From Serratia rhizosphaerae (GTDB lineage Bacteria; Pseudomonadota; Gammaproteobacteria; Enterobacterales; Enterobacteriaceae): a stretch of DNA of 64,000 nt. Position 1 is the first letter of the stretch. Each line of letters begins with the position of its first letter. A program made the translations under genes and the position numbers. Shown one piece after another: positions 55,786 to 63,792 of this stretch. Location: contig NZ_CP041764.1 in the NCBI RefSeq assembly GCF_009817885.1, forward strand, positions 3,348,001 through 3,412,000, in the 5' to 3' direction. The notes below the pieces were generated by a model. That model worked only from the letters and a program-made list of their open reading frames with translations, was not told the origin of the DNA and ran no database searches.

Positions 55786-56790
55786 TTACTTCTTCGCCGC
55801 GGCTTCTTCGGCGGTTTTCACCCAGCCGTCAAAGGTTGCCTGATGGGCCTTGATCCAACCGTTAACGTGGTTTTCGATATCGGATTCAGACGCCTGGCCT
55901 TCATGCATACGCAGGTTCTGGGCGTTGATATCGGCGATAGGCAGTTTCATGGTGGCGAACAGCTTGGCGGCTGCCGGGTTCTTCTCTGCCCACTGTTTGT
56001 TGGCGGCAATACGCATGGTATTGACCGGGAAGCCATAGTTGGCGCCGTTAGGCAGCTTGGTGTCGACGTTCTTCTGCTCGCCCGGCAGGGATGAGAACGG
56101 CACCTGCAGCCAGACCACATCGCGCCCCGGTACCAGTACGTCGCTCACCCAGTATGGCGTCCAGGTGTAGTACAGGATCGGTTTGCCTTCCTTGAAGCGG
56201 GTGATGGTGTCGGCGATCATTGCCGCGTAGTTGCCCTGATTGTGCGTGACGGTCTTTTCCAGCCCGTAGGCGCCCAGATGGTGGTTAATCACCGCTTCAC
56301 AGCCCCAGCCCGGCGTACAGCCGGTCATATCGGCCTTGCCGTCGCCATTGGTGTCGAACAGCTTGGCGATTTTCGGATCTTTCAACTGTTCCACGTTGGT
56401 GATGTGATATTTGTCTGCGGTTTTCTTGTCGATCAGGTAGCCCTGTGCGGCGCCGTTGACGTATACCCCTTCGCGGTAGAACTTGGCATCACCGCCGGCG
56501 GCCTTGTACTGGTCGGCGTGCAGCGGATCCCAGTTGACGGCGAGGAAGGTGGCGTCGCCGGAGGCGATTGAGGTATAGGCGACGTTGTAGTCGACTTCAC
56601 GCGGTGGTTTAACGTCGTAGCCCAGTTTTTCCAGCGCCTTGCTGACCAGCAGGGTCTGGAAGGTCTCTTCCGAAATGGTGCTCTGCACCGGTTGTACCGA
56701 GATACCTTTTCCTGGCAAATCAGCAGCGGAAGCAACCTGTGAGCCAATCAGTGTGGTAAGGGCGACAGCCCAGATTCCTGTAGTGCGCAT
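55786..56790 (-). CDS. proX: Glycine betaine/proline betaine-binding periplasmic protein ProX
   Basis: ProX captures glycine betaine and proline betaine in the periplasm for the osmotically induced ProVWX importer. The 334-residue precursor has a signal peptide of about 22 residues (to VASA), then the type II binding fold with DKKTADKYHITNVEQL and LYYTWTPYWVSDVLVPG. Trp residues positioned to cage the quaternary ammonium are present (NWDPLHADQY, TPGWGCE). It is the last gene of proVWX, 67 bases after proW. Confidence 0.95.
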   Translation of the reverse strand: MRTTGIWAVALTTLIGSQVASAADLPGKGISVQPVQSTISEETFQTLLVSKALEKLGYDVKPPREVDYNVAYTSIASGDATFLAVNWDPLHADQYKAAGGDAKFYREGVYVNGAAQGYLIDKKTADKYHITNVEQLKDPKIAKLFDTNGDGKADMTGCTPGWGCEAVINHHLGAYGLEKTVTHNQGNYAAMIADTITRFKEGKPILYYTWTPYWVSDVLVPGRDVVWLQVPFSSLPGEQKNVDTKLPNGANYGFPVNTMRIAANKQWAEKNPAAAKLFATMKLPIADINAQNLRMHEGQASESDIENHVNGWIKAHQATFDGWVKTAEEAAAKK

Positions 56791-56857
56791 AGTCTTTCCT
56801 CTGTGTTTGATGTTGTGGCGTTGTGACCCGCCGGAACGCTGCCGGCGGGAAAACCTC

Positions 56858-58084
56858 TCAGGCTTTTTTCATAAATGGCCGGGCGAGCAGGCCGATGGGA
56901 CCGTGGACGTACCAGCGATGGGCGCCTTTGCTGCGGCTGTCACGCCCCAGCGACTGGGTGAGACGGTCAAGGATAATGGCCAGAATCACGATGCCGACGC
57001 CCCCGACGGCGGCCAGGCCCATGTCGAGCCGGCCGATGCCGCGCAGCACCATCTGTCCCAGACCGCCGACGGCGATCATCGAGGCGATCACCACCATCGA
57101 CAGCGCCAGCATCAGCGTCTGGTTAACCCCGGCCATAATGGTCGGCATTGCCAGCGGCAGCTGCACCTTGAACAGCAGCTGGCGCGGGCTGGAACCGAAG
57201 GATTCAGCCGCTTCGATCAGATCTTCCGGCACCTGTTTGATCCCGAGGATCGTCAGGCGCACGATCGGCGGCAGGGCGAAGATAATGGTCACCACCACGC
57301 CCGGCACGTTGCCGATACCGAACAGCATGACGATCGGCACCAGATAGACAAACGCCGGGGTGGTCTGCATGGCGTCGAGCAGCGGCCGGATGATTTTGGC
57401 GGCGTGTTTGCTGCGCGCCAGCCAGATGCCGAGCGGCAGGCCGATGACGATACAGAAGAACAGCGCCGTCAGCACCAACGCCAGCGTCACCATCGCCTGT
57501 GACCAGGCGCCGATTGCGCCGATGGCGATCAGCGACACCAGCGTGGCGGCGCCCATGCCGAGGCCGGACAGCTGCCAGGCGATCAGCGAGAACACGATAA
57601 TGGCGATTGGCGCCGGCATCCCCAACAGCAGCTGTTGAAAGCCGCTGAGGATAAAATCAACCGGCACGCGAATGCCCTGAAACAGCGGGCGGAAATGCAG
57701 CACCAGCCAGTCGATGCCCTGCGTGACCCAGGAGTCAAACGGCACCCAGGCTTTGTGGAACGGATCGAGCAGGTTGAAGTGCTCCGGCTGGGCCGGCGCG
57801 CTGTTCAGCCAGTCTGCGCCGCCCTGGGCAGCCTGCTGTCCGGCATCATGCGCGGCAGGCGGCGGGCTGCTGGACCAGGCGTCCGCGCCACTCCCGGCCG
57901 GCGCCTGTGCGGGCGCATCGCCGGCGGAACCGCCGGTTGACCAGGGATCGCTGCCGCCGCCTGCGGGGGCGTCCTGTGCCGGAGCGCCCTGTGTCGGGGC
58001 ATCCTGCGCCGGCGTGTTTTGCGCCGGGGCGTCAGGTTGTTCAGAGGCGCTTGCCCACGGATCTTGGTTTTTGTCATCACTCAT
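56858..58084 (-). CDS. proW: Glycine betaine ABC transporter permease ProW with expanded N-terminal tail
   Basis: ProW is the membrane subunit of ProVWX. At 408 residues it is about 50 longer than E. coli ProW, all of it N-terminal. Residues 1-95 are hydrophilic and repetitive: five tandem pentapeptides of type (D/N/G)(A/T)P(A/T)(Q/G) at 18-42 and four Trp motifs at Trp10, 48, 70 and 92 (DPW, DPW, DAW, ADW), the last three exactly 22 residues apart. From EHFNLLDPFHKAWVPFDSWV on, it matches the family, with the EAA loop LIEAAESFGSSPRQLLFKVQ. The start overlaps the proV stop by 8 bases. E. coli ProW also has a periplasmic N-tail, reported to affect transport, but a shorter one. Confidence 0.93.
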   Translation of the reverse strand: MSDDKNQDPWASASEQPDAPAQNTPAQDAPTQGAPAQDAPAGGGSDPWSTGGSAGDAPAQAPAGSGADAWSSSPPPAAHDAGQQAAQGGADWLNSAPAQPEHFNLLDPFHKAWVPFDSWVTQGIDWLVLHFRPLFQGIRVPVDFILSGFQQLLLGMPAPIAIIVFSLIAWQLSGLGMGAATLVSLIAIGAIGAWSQAMVTLALVLTALFFCIVIGLPLGIWLARSKHAAKIIRPLLDAMQTTPAFVYLVPIVMLFGIGNVPGVVVTIIFALPPIVRLTILGIKQVPEDLIEAAESFGSSPRQLLFKVQLPLAMPTIMAGVNQTLMLALSMVVIASMIAVGGLGQMVLRGIGRLDMGLAAVGGVGIVILAIILDRLTQSLGRDSRSKGAHRWYVHGPIGLLARPFMKKA

Positions 58085-59279
58085 TCGCTGGGCCCTCTTT
58101 ATCTAAAGCCTGCAGCAGCATGGCTTTGGAGATGATTCCGATATAGGTGTGCTCGTCGTCGATAACCGGTACGGCGCAGGGCGCCTGCGCTACCAGCGAA
58201 ATCAGTTCGCTGAGCGGCATATCGGCAGCAACCGGCGCCGGGGCTTCCAGCAGTGCGTCATCAAGGCTCAGGTTGGCCTCCAGCGCTTTTTCCAGCGAGT
58301 CGATCGACACCACGCCGACAAATTTCTGCCCGCGGTCGAGCACATAGCCATAGCCTCGGTCTTCGTCACGCAGCAGACGCAGCGCCGAACGCGGGCCGAA
58401 ACCGGGCGCTTTGCGGATCAGGGTGACCGGGCGGCGCTGGGCGATATCCTTCGCGCTGAAAACGTGGCTGATATCGACGCCGCGGAAGAAAGTGCGGACA
58501 TAGTCGTTGGCCGGGTTGTTGAGGATTTCATCCGGCGTGCCGACCTGAATCACTTCACCGCCCTGCATAATGGCGATGCGATCGCCAATGCGCATAGCTT
58601 CATCCAGATCGTGAGAGATAAATACGATGGTGCGCTGATGTTTGGCCTGCAGTTTCACCAGCTCATCCTGCATCTCGGTGCGGATTAACGGATCGAGCGC
58701 CGAGAAGGCTTCATCCATCAGTAATATATCCGGGTTATTCGCCATGGCGCGGGCCAGGCCGACGCGCTGGCGCATACCGCCGGATAATTCATCCGGGTAA
58801 GAGTGGGCATAATTTTCCAGCCCGACCTGACGCAGCGCCTCCAGCGCTTTTTGCTGCCGTTCCTGCAGCGGAATGCCGGCCAGTTCCATGCCGAACGCCG
58901 TATTATTTACTACATTCAGGTGCGGCATCAGCGCAAATGACTGGAATACCATGCTGATTTTATTTCTGCGTACCGTACGCAGCGCAGATTCCGATATTTT
59001 CGCAATATCTTCGCCGTCGATGCGTACTTCGCCGCGGGTGGGGGTGATCAGACGATTGAGAAGGCGTACCAGGGTTGACTTCCCGGAGCCGGAAAGCCCC
59101 ATGATGACGAAGATTTCGCCTTCTTCAATGGCCAGATTGGCATTTTTCACGCCAAGTGAAAGTCCGGTTTTTTCAAACAACTGGTCTTTGCTGAACCCTT
59201 TGTCTATCAGCTTAAATGCGCGATCCGGATGTTCACCGAATATTTTATATAGATTCTTAACTTCTATTTTAATTGACAT
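58077..59279 (-). CDS. proV: Glycine betaine ABC transporter ATPase ProV
   Basis: ProV is the ATPase of the ProU system. The 400-residue protein has Walker A GLSGSGKST (about 61-69), signature LSGGMRQRVGLA and Walker B LLMDEAFSALD, followed by two CBS domains (about 270-400) of the kind that act as an osmotic/ionic-strength switch in this family. It leads proVWX. The upstream gap is AT-rich, consistent with the H-NS-repressed osmotic promoter known for proU, but I cannot define the promoter hexamers. In E. coli nrdF is the gene just upstream; here 4.5 kb intervene. Confidence 0.96.
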   Translation of the reverse strand: MSIKIEVKNLYKIFGEHPDRAFKLIDKGFSKDQLFEKTGLSLGVKNANLAIEEGEIFVIMGLSGSGKSTLVRLLNRLITPTRGEVRIDGEDIAKISESALRTVRRNKISMVFQSFALMPHLNVVNNTAFGMELAGIPLQERQQKALEALRQVGLENYAHSYPDELSGGMRQRVGLARAMANNPDILLMDEAFSALDPLIRTEMQDELVKLQAKHQRTIVFISHDLDEAMRIGDRIAIMQGGEVIQVGTPDEILNNPANDYVRTFFRGVDISHVFSAKDIAQRRPVTLIRKAPGFGPRSALRLLRDEDRGYGYVLDRGQKFVGVVSIDSLEKALEANLSLDDALLEAPAPVAADMPLSELISLVAQAPCAVPVIDDEHTYIGIISKAMLLQALDKEGPANE

Positions 59280-59385
59280 GCAATGTGCTGTTTCCTCTGG
59301 TTTATTTCAAACGATAAAAAACTTCCTAATACGAAAATAATAGTGCTTCATACCCTAACACAGTGAGCATTTGAGACAAGTCTCA

Positions 59386-59655
59386 ATGTTATCAGTACGT
59401 CGGGCGGCGGTTTACATCAGGCGTTATCTTGGCTATGGTAAAATTGCCGGTGATTTAAAATCATTGGCAAAGATCGCAAAATATTCCACTGAACAATACG
59501 GATTTATTGATAAATATCCGTTGCCTGCGGCTGAAATGTCGGATGATATTTTTCAGGATAAACCTTGCCTGCGGGAGGAATATTTTATCGTCCTGGATGA
59601 CGGCGCAATGGGTAAATTTCAGCGTGGCGGAAATAATAAAAAACCCGGCGGATAG
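59386..59655 (+). CDS. Possible small protein of unknown function
   Basis: An 89-codon open frame (ATG at 59386, or TTG at 59371) in the 472-base gap between proV and dpiA. Codon choice looks plausible (many GGT, AAA, ATT, GAT) and the product is mixed-charge (YGKIAGDLKSLAKIAKYSTE). However, there is no clear Shine-Dalgarno, no similarity that I recognise, and the 3' end runs into the dpiA terminator. It may be non-coding leader DNA instead. Nothing can be said of function. Confidence 0.25.
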   Translation: MLSVRRAAVYIRRYLGYGKIAGDLKSLAKIAKYSTEQYGFIDKYPLPAAEMSDDIFQDKPCLREEYFIVLDDGAMGKFQRGGNNKKPGG

Positions 59656-59660
59656 CCGGG
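59638..59660 (-). terminator. Terminator after dpiA
   Basis: On the minus strand CCCGGC and GCCGGG form a stem with a short loop, followed by TTTTTT. It is about 90 bases past the dpiA stop. Confidence 0.85.
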
Positions 59661-59751
59661 TGAAATTCATCAGTATTCAACAACAGACGTCGACATCGAG
59701 GGGATATCGCCGGGGCAGTGTAACCGGCGACTGTGACAGTCTGATGTCACG

Positions 59752-60438
59752 TTACGCCTTACGGTACAAACGTCTGGGATGGCCGATATTGCCGTACACC
59801 ATTTCGACCCGGACGAACTGCGTACTGACGCAGTATTCCAGGTAGCGGCGCGCGGTGGTTTTGCTGATGCCGGCCTGCTCGACAATATCCTCCACCGCAT
59901 GGGCGTAATCCGGCCGGCGGATAAACAGCGCCTGCACCAGCTCCAGGGTATTGGGCTCGATGCCCTTGGCGCTCGGCTCAGTGGAAAACTGCTTGGACTG
60001 CAGGTTATACAGGGCGTCGACGTTGCTCTGATCGATCACTTTAAACGTACGCTGGGTCTGCACAAACTGCATAAAACGTTCCAGCGAGTTGCGCAGCCGT
60101 TTGTACGACAGCGGTTTGATGATGTAATCAAAGGCGCCGTTACGAATGGCCTGGCTGCAGGTGTGCATATCGCTGGCGGCGGTGATGAAGATTACCGAAC
60201 AGCCGGGATTTTTGACCGCAGGCTCTTCCATCAGCTCGATGCCTTGCCCGTCCGGCAGGAAATTGTCCAGCAGGATTAACCGCGGCCGTTGTGCGCTGAC
60301 TTTGGCTCGCGCTTCGCTCAGGGTCGCGGCATAGGCGACGACGCGCAGATTAAAATTCTTCTCGATAAACTCTGCATGCAGTGTTGCCAACTGCGGTTCA
60401 TCTTCGACGATCAAAACGTCCAGTGCTTCAGGTTGCAT
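59752..60438 (-). CDS. dpiA: CitB/DpiA-family response regulator
   Basis: The response regulator of a CitA/CitB-type system controlling uptake and fermentation of citrate or related C4/C6 acids. In its 228 residues the receiver domain has the acidic pocket VEDE and phospho-acceptor Asp58 in LILLDNFLPDGQG, a Lys near 109 in DYIIKPLSYKRL, then a CitB-type helix-turn-helix at the C-terminus (EQAGISKTTARRYLEYC). The kinase gene dpiB is 21 bases upstream on the same strand. The name follows family resemblance; a malate-type role is possible. Confidence 0.85.
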   Translation of the reverse strand: MQPEALDVLIVEDEPQLATLHAEFIEKNFNLRVVAYAATLSEARAKVSAQRPRLILLDNFLPDGQGIELMEEPAVKNPGCSVIFITAASDMHTCSQAIRNGAFDYIIKPLSYKRLRNSLERFMQFVQTQRTFKVIDQSNVDALYNLQSKQFSTEPSAKGIEPNTLELVQALFIRRPDYAHAVEDIVEQAGISKTTARRYLEYCVSTQFVRVEMVYGNIGHPRRLYRKA

Positions 60439-60459
60439 GCTTCGGGTGCCCGTTTTTTA

Positions 60460-62052
60460 TCAATTCTTGGGGATAAACAGGGAAAAAATGGCGCCGTGCG
60501 GCTCATTGTCCGACACTTCTATACTGCCGTGCGCCTGGGCGACATGGCTGGCGACCAAGTGCAGGCCGATGCCGTGATCGCCGTGCCGTTTGGTGGAAAC
60601 GCCCTGTTCAAACAGCGTCTCGCGTATCTCCGCCGCGATGCCGCCGCCGTGGTCGGCGACCTCAATCACCAACTCATTGCCATTATCATTAATATAGAGT
60701 TCTACCGCGTCGTGCGGCGCAGCGCAATGCAGGGTTGCTTCCACCGCGTTATCCAGCAGGTTGCCGATAATCGACATCAGTTCGGTTTCATTCAGCGCGG
60801 CCGGTATCTGGCGCAGCTGACAGGCGGGGTCAAAACGCAGTTCCACGCCTTTTTCCCGCGCGCTGGCGTATTTGCCCAGCAGCAGGCCGCACAGCGCCGC
60901 CGAACTGAAACGCTGCGAAATAAAGTCGAGGATCTCCTGCGCGCCTTCCGACTGCGCCTCCACGTAGCGTATGGCTTCGTCATAGCGCTGCATATGCAGC
61001 AGCCCGGCGAGGGTGGCAGTCCAGTTGAGTTGTTCGTGGCGCATAATGCGCAGGCTGTCGGCGTAGCGTTTCACCTGGCTGAGCTGGCTGCTCAGCGTAT
61101 TGATGTCGTTTTTATCGCGGAAGCTGATCACCCAGCCCTGCAGGCGATCTTCCTGCATGATGCGCACCCGGTTGGCGATCACCCGGACGTGGTTGAAGCG
61201 GCAGACCTCGTCGTGACAATCCTGGGCGAGCTGCGCCGGGCTGAAAAAGTCCGGCTGCGCCTGGATCACCTCGGCGATATCTCGCCCCATCAGACTGCTG
61301 GCCGGCTGGCGCAGATCCAGCAGTTCGCGCGCGGCGTGGTTGATGGTGATGATCTTCTGCTGGGGATCGATGGCGATCACCCCTTCATAAATGGCTTCCA
61401 GCAGCGCCTTTTGTTGACGCACCAGCAGGGCGATATCCTGCGGCTCCAGCCAGAACATTTGGCGTTTGAGGTTTTTTGACAGCAGCCAGGAGAAAATAAA
61501 CAGTGCGATCAGCAGCAGAATAATCGAGCCGATAATCTGCGTCAGGGTACGCGCATTTAAATTATCGATATGCGATTTAAGATAGCCGACCGAAACAATG
61601 CCGATCACCTGATTATTTTCGTCGACGATCGGTGCTTTACTGCGTAACGATATTCCGATGCCGCCTTTGCGAATGGAAATAATGCTCTTACCTTCCAGCA
61701 CCTCTTTATTATCGCCGCCGACCATCGCCGTGCCGTAGCGGCCGGGATATTCGGAATGATAAAGGTGGCGAGCATGACGATCGCCGATCACAATATAACT
61801 GGCGTCGCTGCTGGCGCGGATTTTTTTCAGCAGGGCGGCAATGGCATGTGCGTCCTGTTGTTGCACCGCCTGCGCCAAAGAGGGAATCAGGGCAATTTCC
61901 CGGGCCTGCACCTGCGCCCGCGCGCCCAAATCGCGGTGCAGTTGGGCGTCCAGCTGATAATAGGTATAGGCGCCGATCAGCGTCAGCAACAGGCAGGAGA
62001 ACGCGACCAGACACAGAAACAGTTTGATTTGAAATGAGAGTTTTCTACGCAT
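60460..62052 (-). CDS. dpiB: CitA/DpiB-family sensor histidine kinase
   Basis: Membrane sensor kinase for a 2-hydroxycarboxylate or similar acid. The 530-residue protein has two membrane helices (about 10-32 and 175-195) flanking a periplasmic PAS domain. Citrate-site-like residues of CitA are recognisable there (HARHLYHSEYPGRYG, SIRKGGIGISLRSKAPI). A cytosolic PAS domain (about 215-320), a DcuS/CitA-type H-box (LRIMRHEQLNWTATLAGLLH) and an ATPase domain (NLLDNAVEAT, ADHGGGI, GDHGIGLHLV) follow. The Arg/His/Lys pattern suggests citrate or a close analogue, but ligand choice cannot be fixed from sequence. Divergent from the transporter gene it presumably controls. Confidence 0.87.
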   Translation of the reverse strand: MRRKLSFQIKLFLCLVAFSCLLLTLIGAYTYYQLDAQLHRDLGARAQVQAREIALIPSLAQAVQQQDAHAIAALLKKIRASSDASYIVIGDRHARHLYHSEYPGRYGTAMVGGDNKEVLEGKSIISIRKGGIGISLRSKAPIVDENNQVIGIVSVGYLKSHIDNLNARTLTQIIGSIILLLIALFIFSWLLSKNLKRQMFWLEPQDIALLVRQQKALLEAIYEGVIAIDPQQKIITINHAARELLDLRQPASSLMGRDIAEVIQAQPDFFSPAQLAQDCHDEVCRFNHVRVIANRVRIMQEDRLQGWVISFRDKNDINTLSSQLSQVKRYADSLRIMRHEQLNWTATLAGLLHMQRYDEAIRYVEAQSEGAQEILDFISQRFSSAALCGLLLGKYASAREKGVELRFDPACQLRQIPAALNETELMSIIGNLLDNAVEATLHCAAPHDAVELYINDNGNELVIEVADHGGGIAAEIRETLFEQGVSTKRHGDHGIGLHLVASHVAQAHGSIEVSDNEPHGAIFSLFIPKN

Positions 62053-62377
62053 GTCGGCCGTGGGTCAGGAAGCGAATTCGGTGGCTTACCCTATCACGAG
62101 ATGCGTCGTCAGGTGTATTGCGTTCGATCATGTTGTGATCGCCGGCATGGCTTTATACTCGCCGTGGCGAATTCGTCTACACTGTTTATAATTCGATAAA
62201 GTTTAAATTAAATTATCTTTAAAACCATTAACGCCACGCCATATTTTACATAACCCGATTAAAAACCATAGAAACCATAACCACCATTAAAAACCCTTTT
62301 TATCTTTGAACAGAATCACAGCGAATAATCTGTTGCATTATCTATGATGGCTGAACAAACCAATAAGAGGCCAGATT
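62053..62377. promoter_or_regulatory. Divergent promoter region between dpiBA and the 2-hydroxycarboxylate symporter
   Basis: 325 bases without a gene. The half near the transporter is very AT-rich and carries four repeats of the form AACCAT(T/A)A at about 62223, 62264, 62273 and 62283 (the last as ACCATTAA), and a 6-bp inverted repeat CGATCA-TGTTG-TGATCG at 62125-62141. Candidate sites for the adjacent response regulator (repeats) and a dimeric protein (palindrome). The Shine-Dalgarno AAGAGG precedes the ATG at 62378. Exact promoters not assigned. Confidence 0.5.
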
Positions 62378-63733
62378 ATGAGCACAACTGATGATTCTTA
62401 TCTCGTTGCCGGCGATAAAACCGCAGATGTTCCGCTGCGGGAAAAGTGGTGGCGGGTTTTGGATAATTACAAAATAGGCATTATTCCGCTGCCGTTCTTT
62501 TTACTGGCCGGCGGACTGATTCTGCTCGACTGTCTGGAAGGCTCGTTGCCCAGCGATATCGTGGTGATGGTGGCGACGCTGGCCTTTTTTGGTTTTGCCT
62601 GCGGTGAGTTCGGCAAACGTCTGCCGCTGGTGGGGAAAATGGGGGCGGCGGCGATCTGCGCGACCTTTATCCCCTCTGCGCTGGTGCACTACGGCCTGTT
62701 GCCGGACGTGGTGGTGGCGTCGACCACCACATTCTACAAGTCGACCAATATTCTTTATCTCTACATCTGCTGCATTATCGTCGGCAGCATTATGAGCATG
62801 AACCGCCAGGTGCTGATCCAGGGCTTCCTGCGTATCTTCGTGCCGATGCTGTGCGGCGAGATCGTCGGCATGCTGGTGGGGATGGGCGTCGGGCTGGCGC
62901 TGGGGCTGGAGCCGTTCCAGATCTTCTTCTTCCTGATCCTGCCGATCATGGCCGGCGGCGTCGGCGAAGGGGCGATTCCGCTGTCAATGGGCTATGCGAC
63001 GATCCTGCATATGGAGCAGGGCGTGGCGCTGGGGCGCATTCTGCCGATCGTCATGCTCGGCAGTCTGACGGCGATCGTGATGGCCGGTCTGTTGAACCAA
63101 CTGGGCAAACGCTACCCGCATCTCACCGGCGAAGGCAGCCTGATGGCGAGTAAAGCGGGCGGCAGCGAGATGTCGGCGGTCGAAAAAGTCAGCGGCAAGG
63201 TGGACGTCAGCACGCTGGCCTGCGGCGCGCTGCTGGCGATTCTGTTGTATATGGTGGGGATGCTGCTGCACCGTATGATTGGCCTGCCGGCGCCGGTCGG
63301 CATGCTGTTTGCCGCCGTGGCAGTCAAACTGGCGCATGGCGTGTCGCCGCGTATCCAGGAAGGCTCACAGGTGGTGTATAAATTCTTCCGCACTGCGGTG
63401 ACGTACCCGATTCTGTTCGCCGTCGGCGTGGCGATTACCCCGTGGCAGGAGCTGGTGGACGCCTTCACCGTGCAGAACCTGATCGTGATTGTCTGCACCG
63501 TCGGTGCCCTGGTGGGCACCGGTTTCCTCGTCGGTAAAAAAATCGGTATGCATCCGATCGATGTCGCCATTGTTTCCTGTTGCCAGAGCGGGCAGGGGGG
63601 CACCGGCGATGTGGCGATCCTGACGGCGGGCAACCGCATGTCGCTGATGCCGTTCGCCCAGATCGCCACCCGCATCGGCGGCGCGATCAACGTATCCCTT
63701 TCTCTACTGGTGTTGTCGCATTTCTTTGCCTGA
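62378..63733 (+). CDS. 2-hydroxycarboxylate:sodium symporter (2HCT family; citrate or malate)
   Basis: A 451-residue inner-membrane secondary transporter of the CitS/MaeN/CimH family. It has about 11 membrane segments arranged as two inverted halves. Each half has a re-entrant loop with the GGxG signature: PIMAGGVGEGAIPLS at about residues 189-203 and CCQSGQGGTGDVAIL at about 402-416. The conserved Arg after the second loop is present (AGNRMSLMPFAQIATRIGGA). Its sequence looks closer to the malate-type (MaeN/CimH) branch than to Klebsiella CitS, so substrate is left open. The divergent CitAB-like pair probably induces it. No citrate lyase or oxaloacetate decarboxylase gene is in the window. 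Confidence 0.88.
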   Translation: MSTTDDSYLVAGDKTADVPLREKWWRVLDNYKIGIIPLPFFLLAGGLILLDCLEGSLPSDIVVMVATLAFFGFACGEFGKRLPLVGKMGAAAICATFIPSALVHYGLLPDVVVASTTTFYKSTNILYLYICCIIVGSIMSMNRQVLIQGFLRIFVPMLCGEIVGMLVGMGVGLALGLEPFQIFFFLILPIMAGGVGEGAIPLSMGYATILHMEQGVALGRILPIVMLGSLTAIVMAGLLNQLGKRYPHLTGEGSLMASKAGGSEMSAVEKVSGKVDVSTLACGALLAILLYMVGMLLHRMIGLPAPVGMLFAAVAVKLAHGVSPRIQEGSQVVYKFFRTAVTYPILFAVGVAITPWQELVDAFTVQNLIVIVCTVGALVGTGFLVGKKIGMHPIDVAIVSCCQSGQGGTGDVAILTAGNRMSLMPFAQIATRIGGAINVSLSLLVLSHFFA

Positions 63734-63760
63734 TAGTGTTCCTTAGCAGGTCTTTGCCTT

Positions 63761-63786
63761 GCCCCGTCCCCACGGGGCTTTTTTTT
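63761..63786. terminator. Terminator between the 2HCT symporter and nrdF
   Basis: GCCCCGT-CCCC-ACGGGGC is followed by eight T bases. It lies between convergent stops; it serves at least the plus-strand gene. Confidence 0.9.
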
Positions 63787-63792
63787 GGCCGC

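Noticed and set aside
60289..61479. A 396-codon open frame opposite dpiB
   Set aside because: dpiB has full PAS, H-box and ATPase motifs; the other strand shows none.
62378..63733. Assigning the symporter the symbol citS
   Set aside because: It has 2HCT signatures but resembles the MaeN/CimH branch at least as much; substrate cannot be fixed from sequence.
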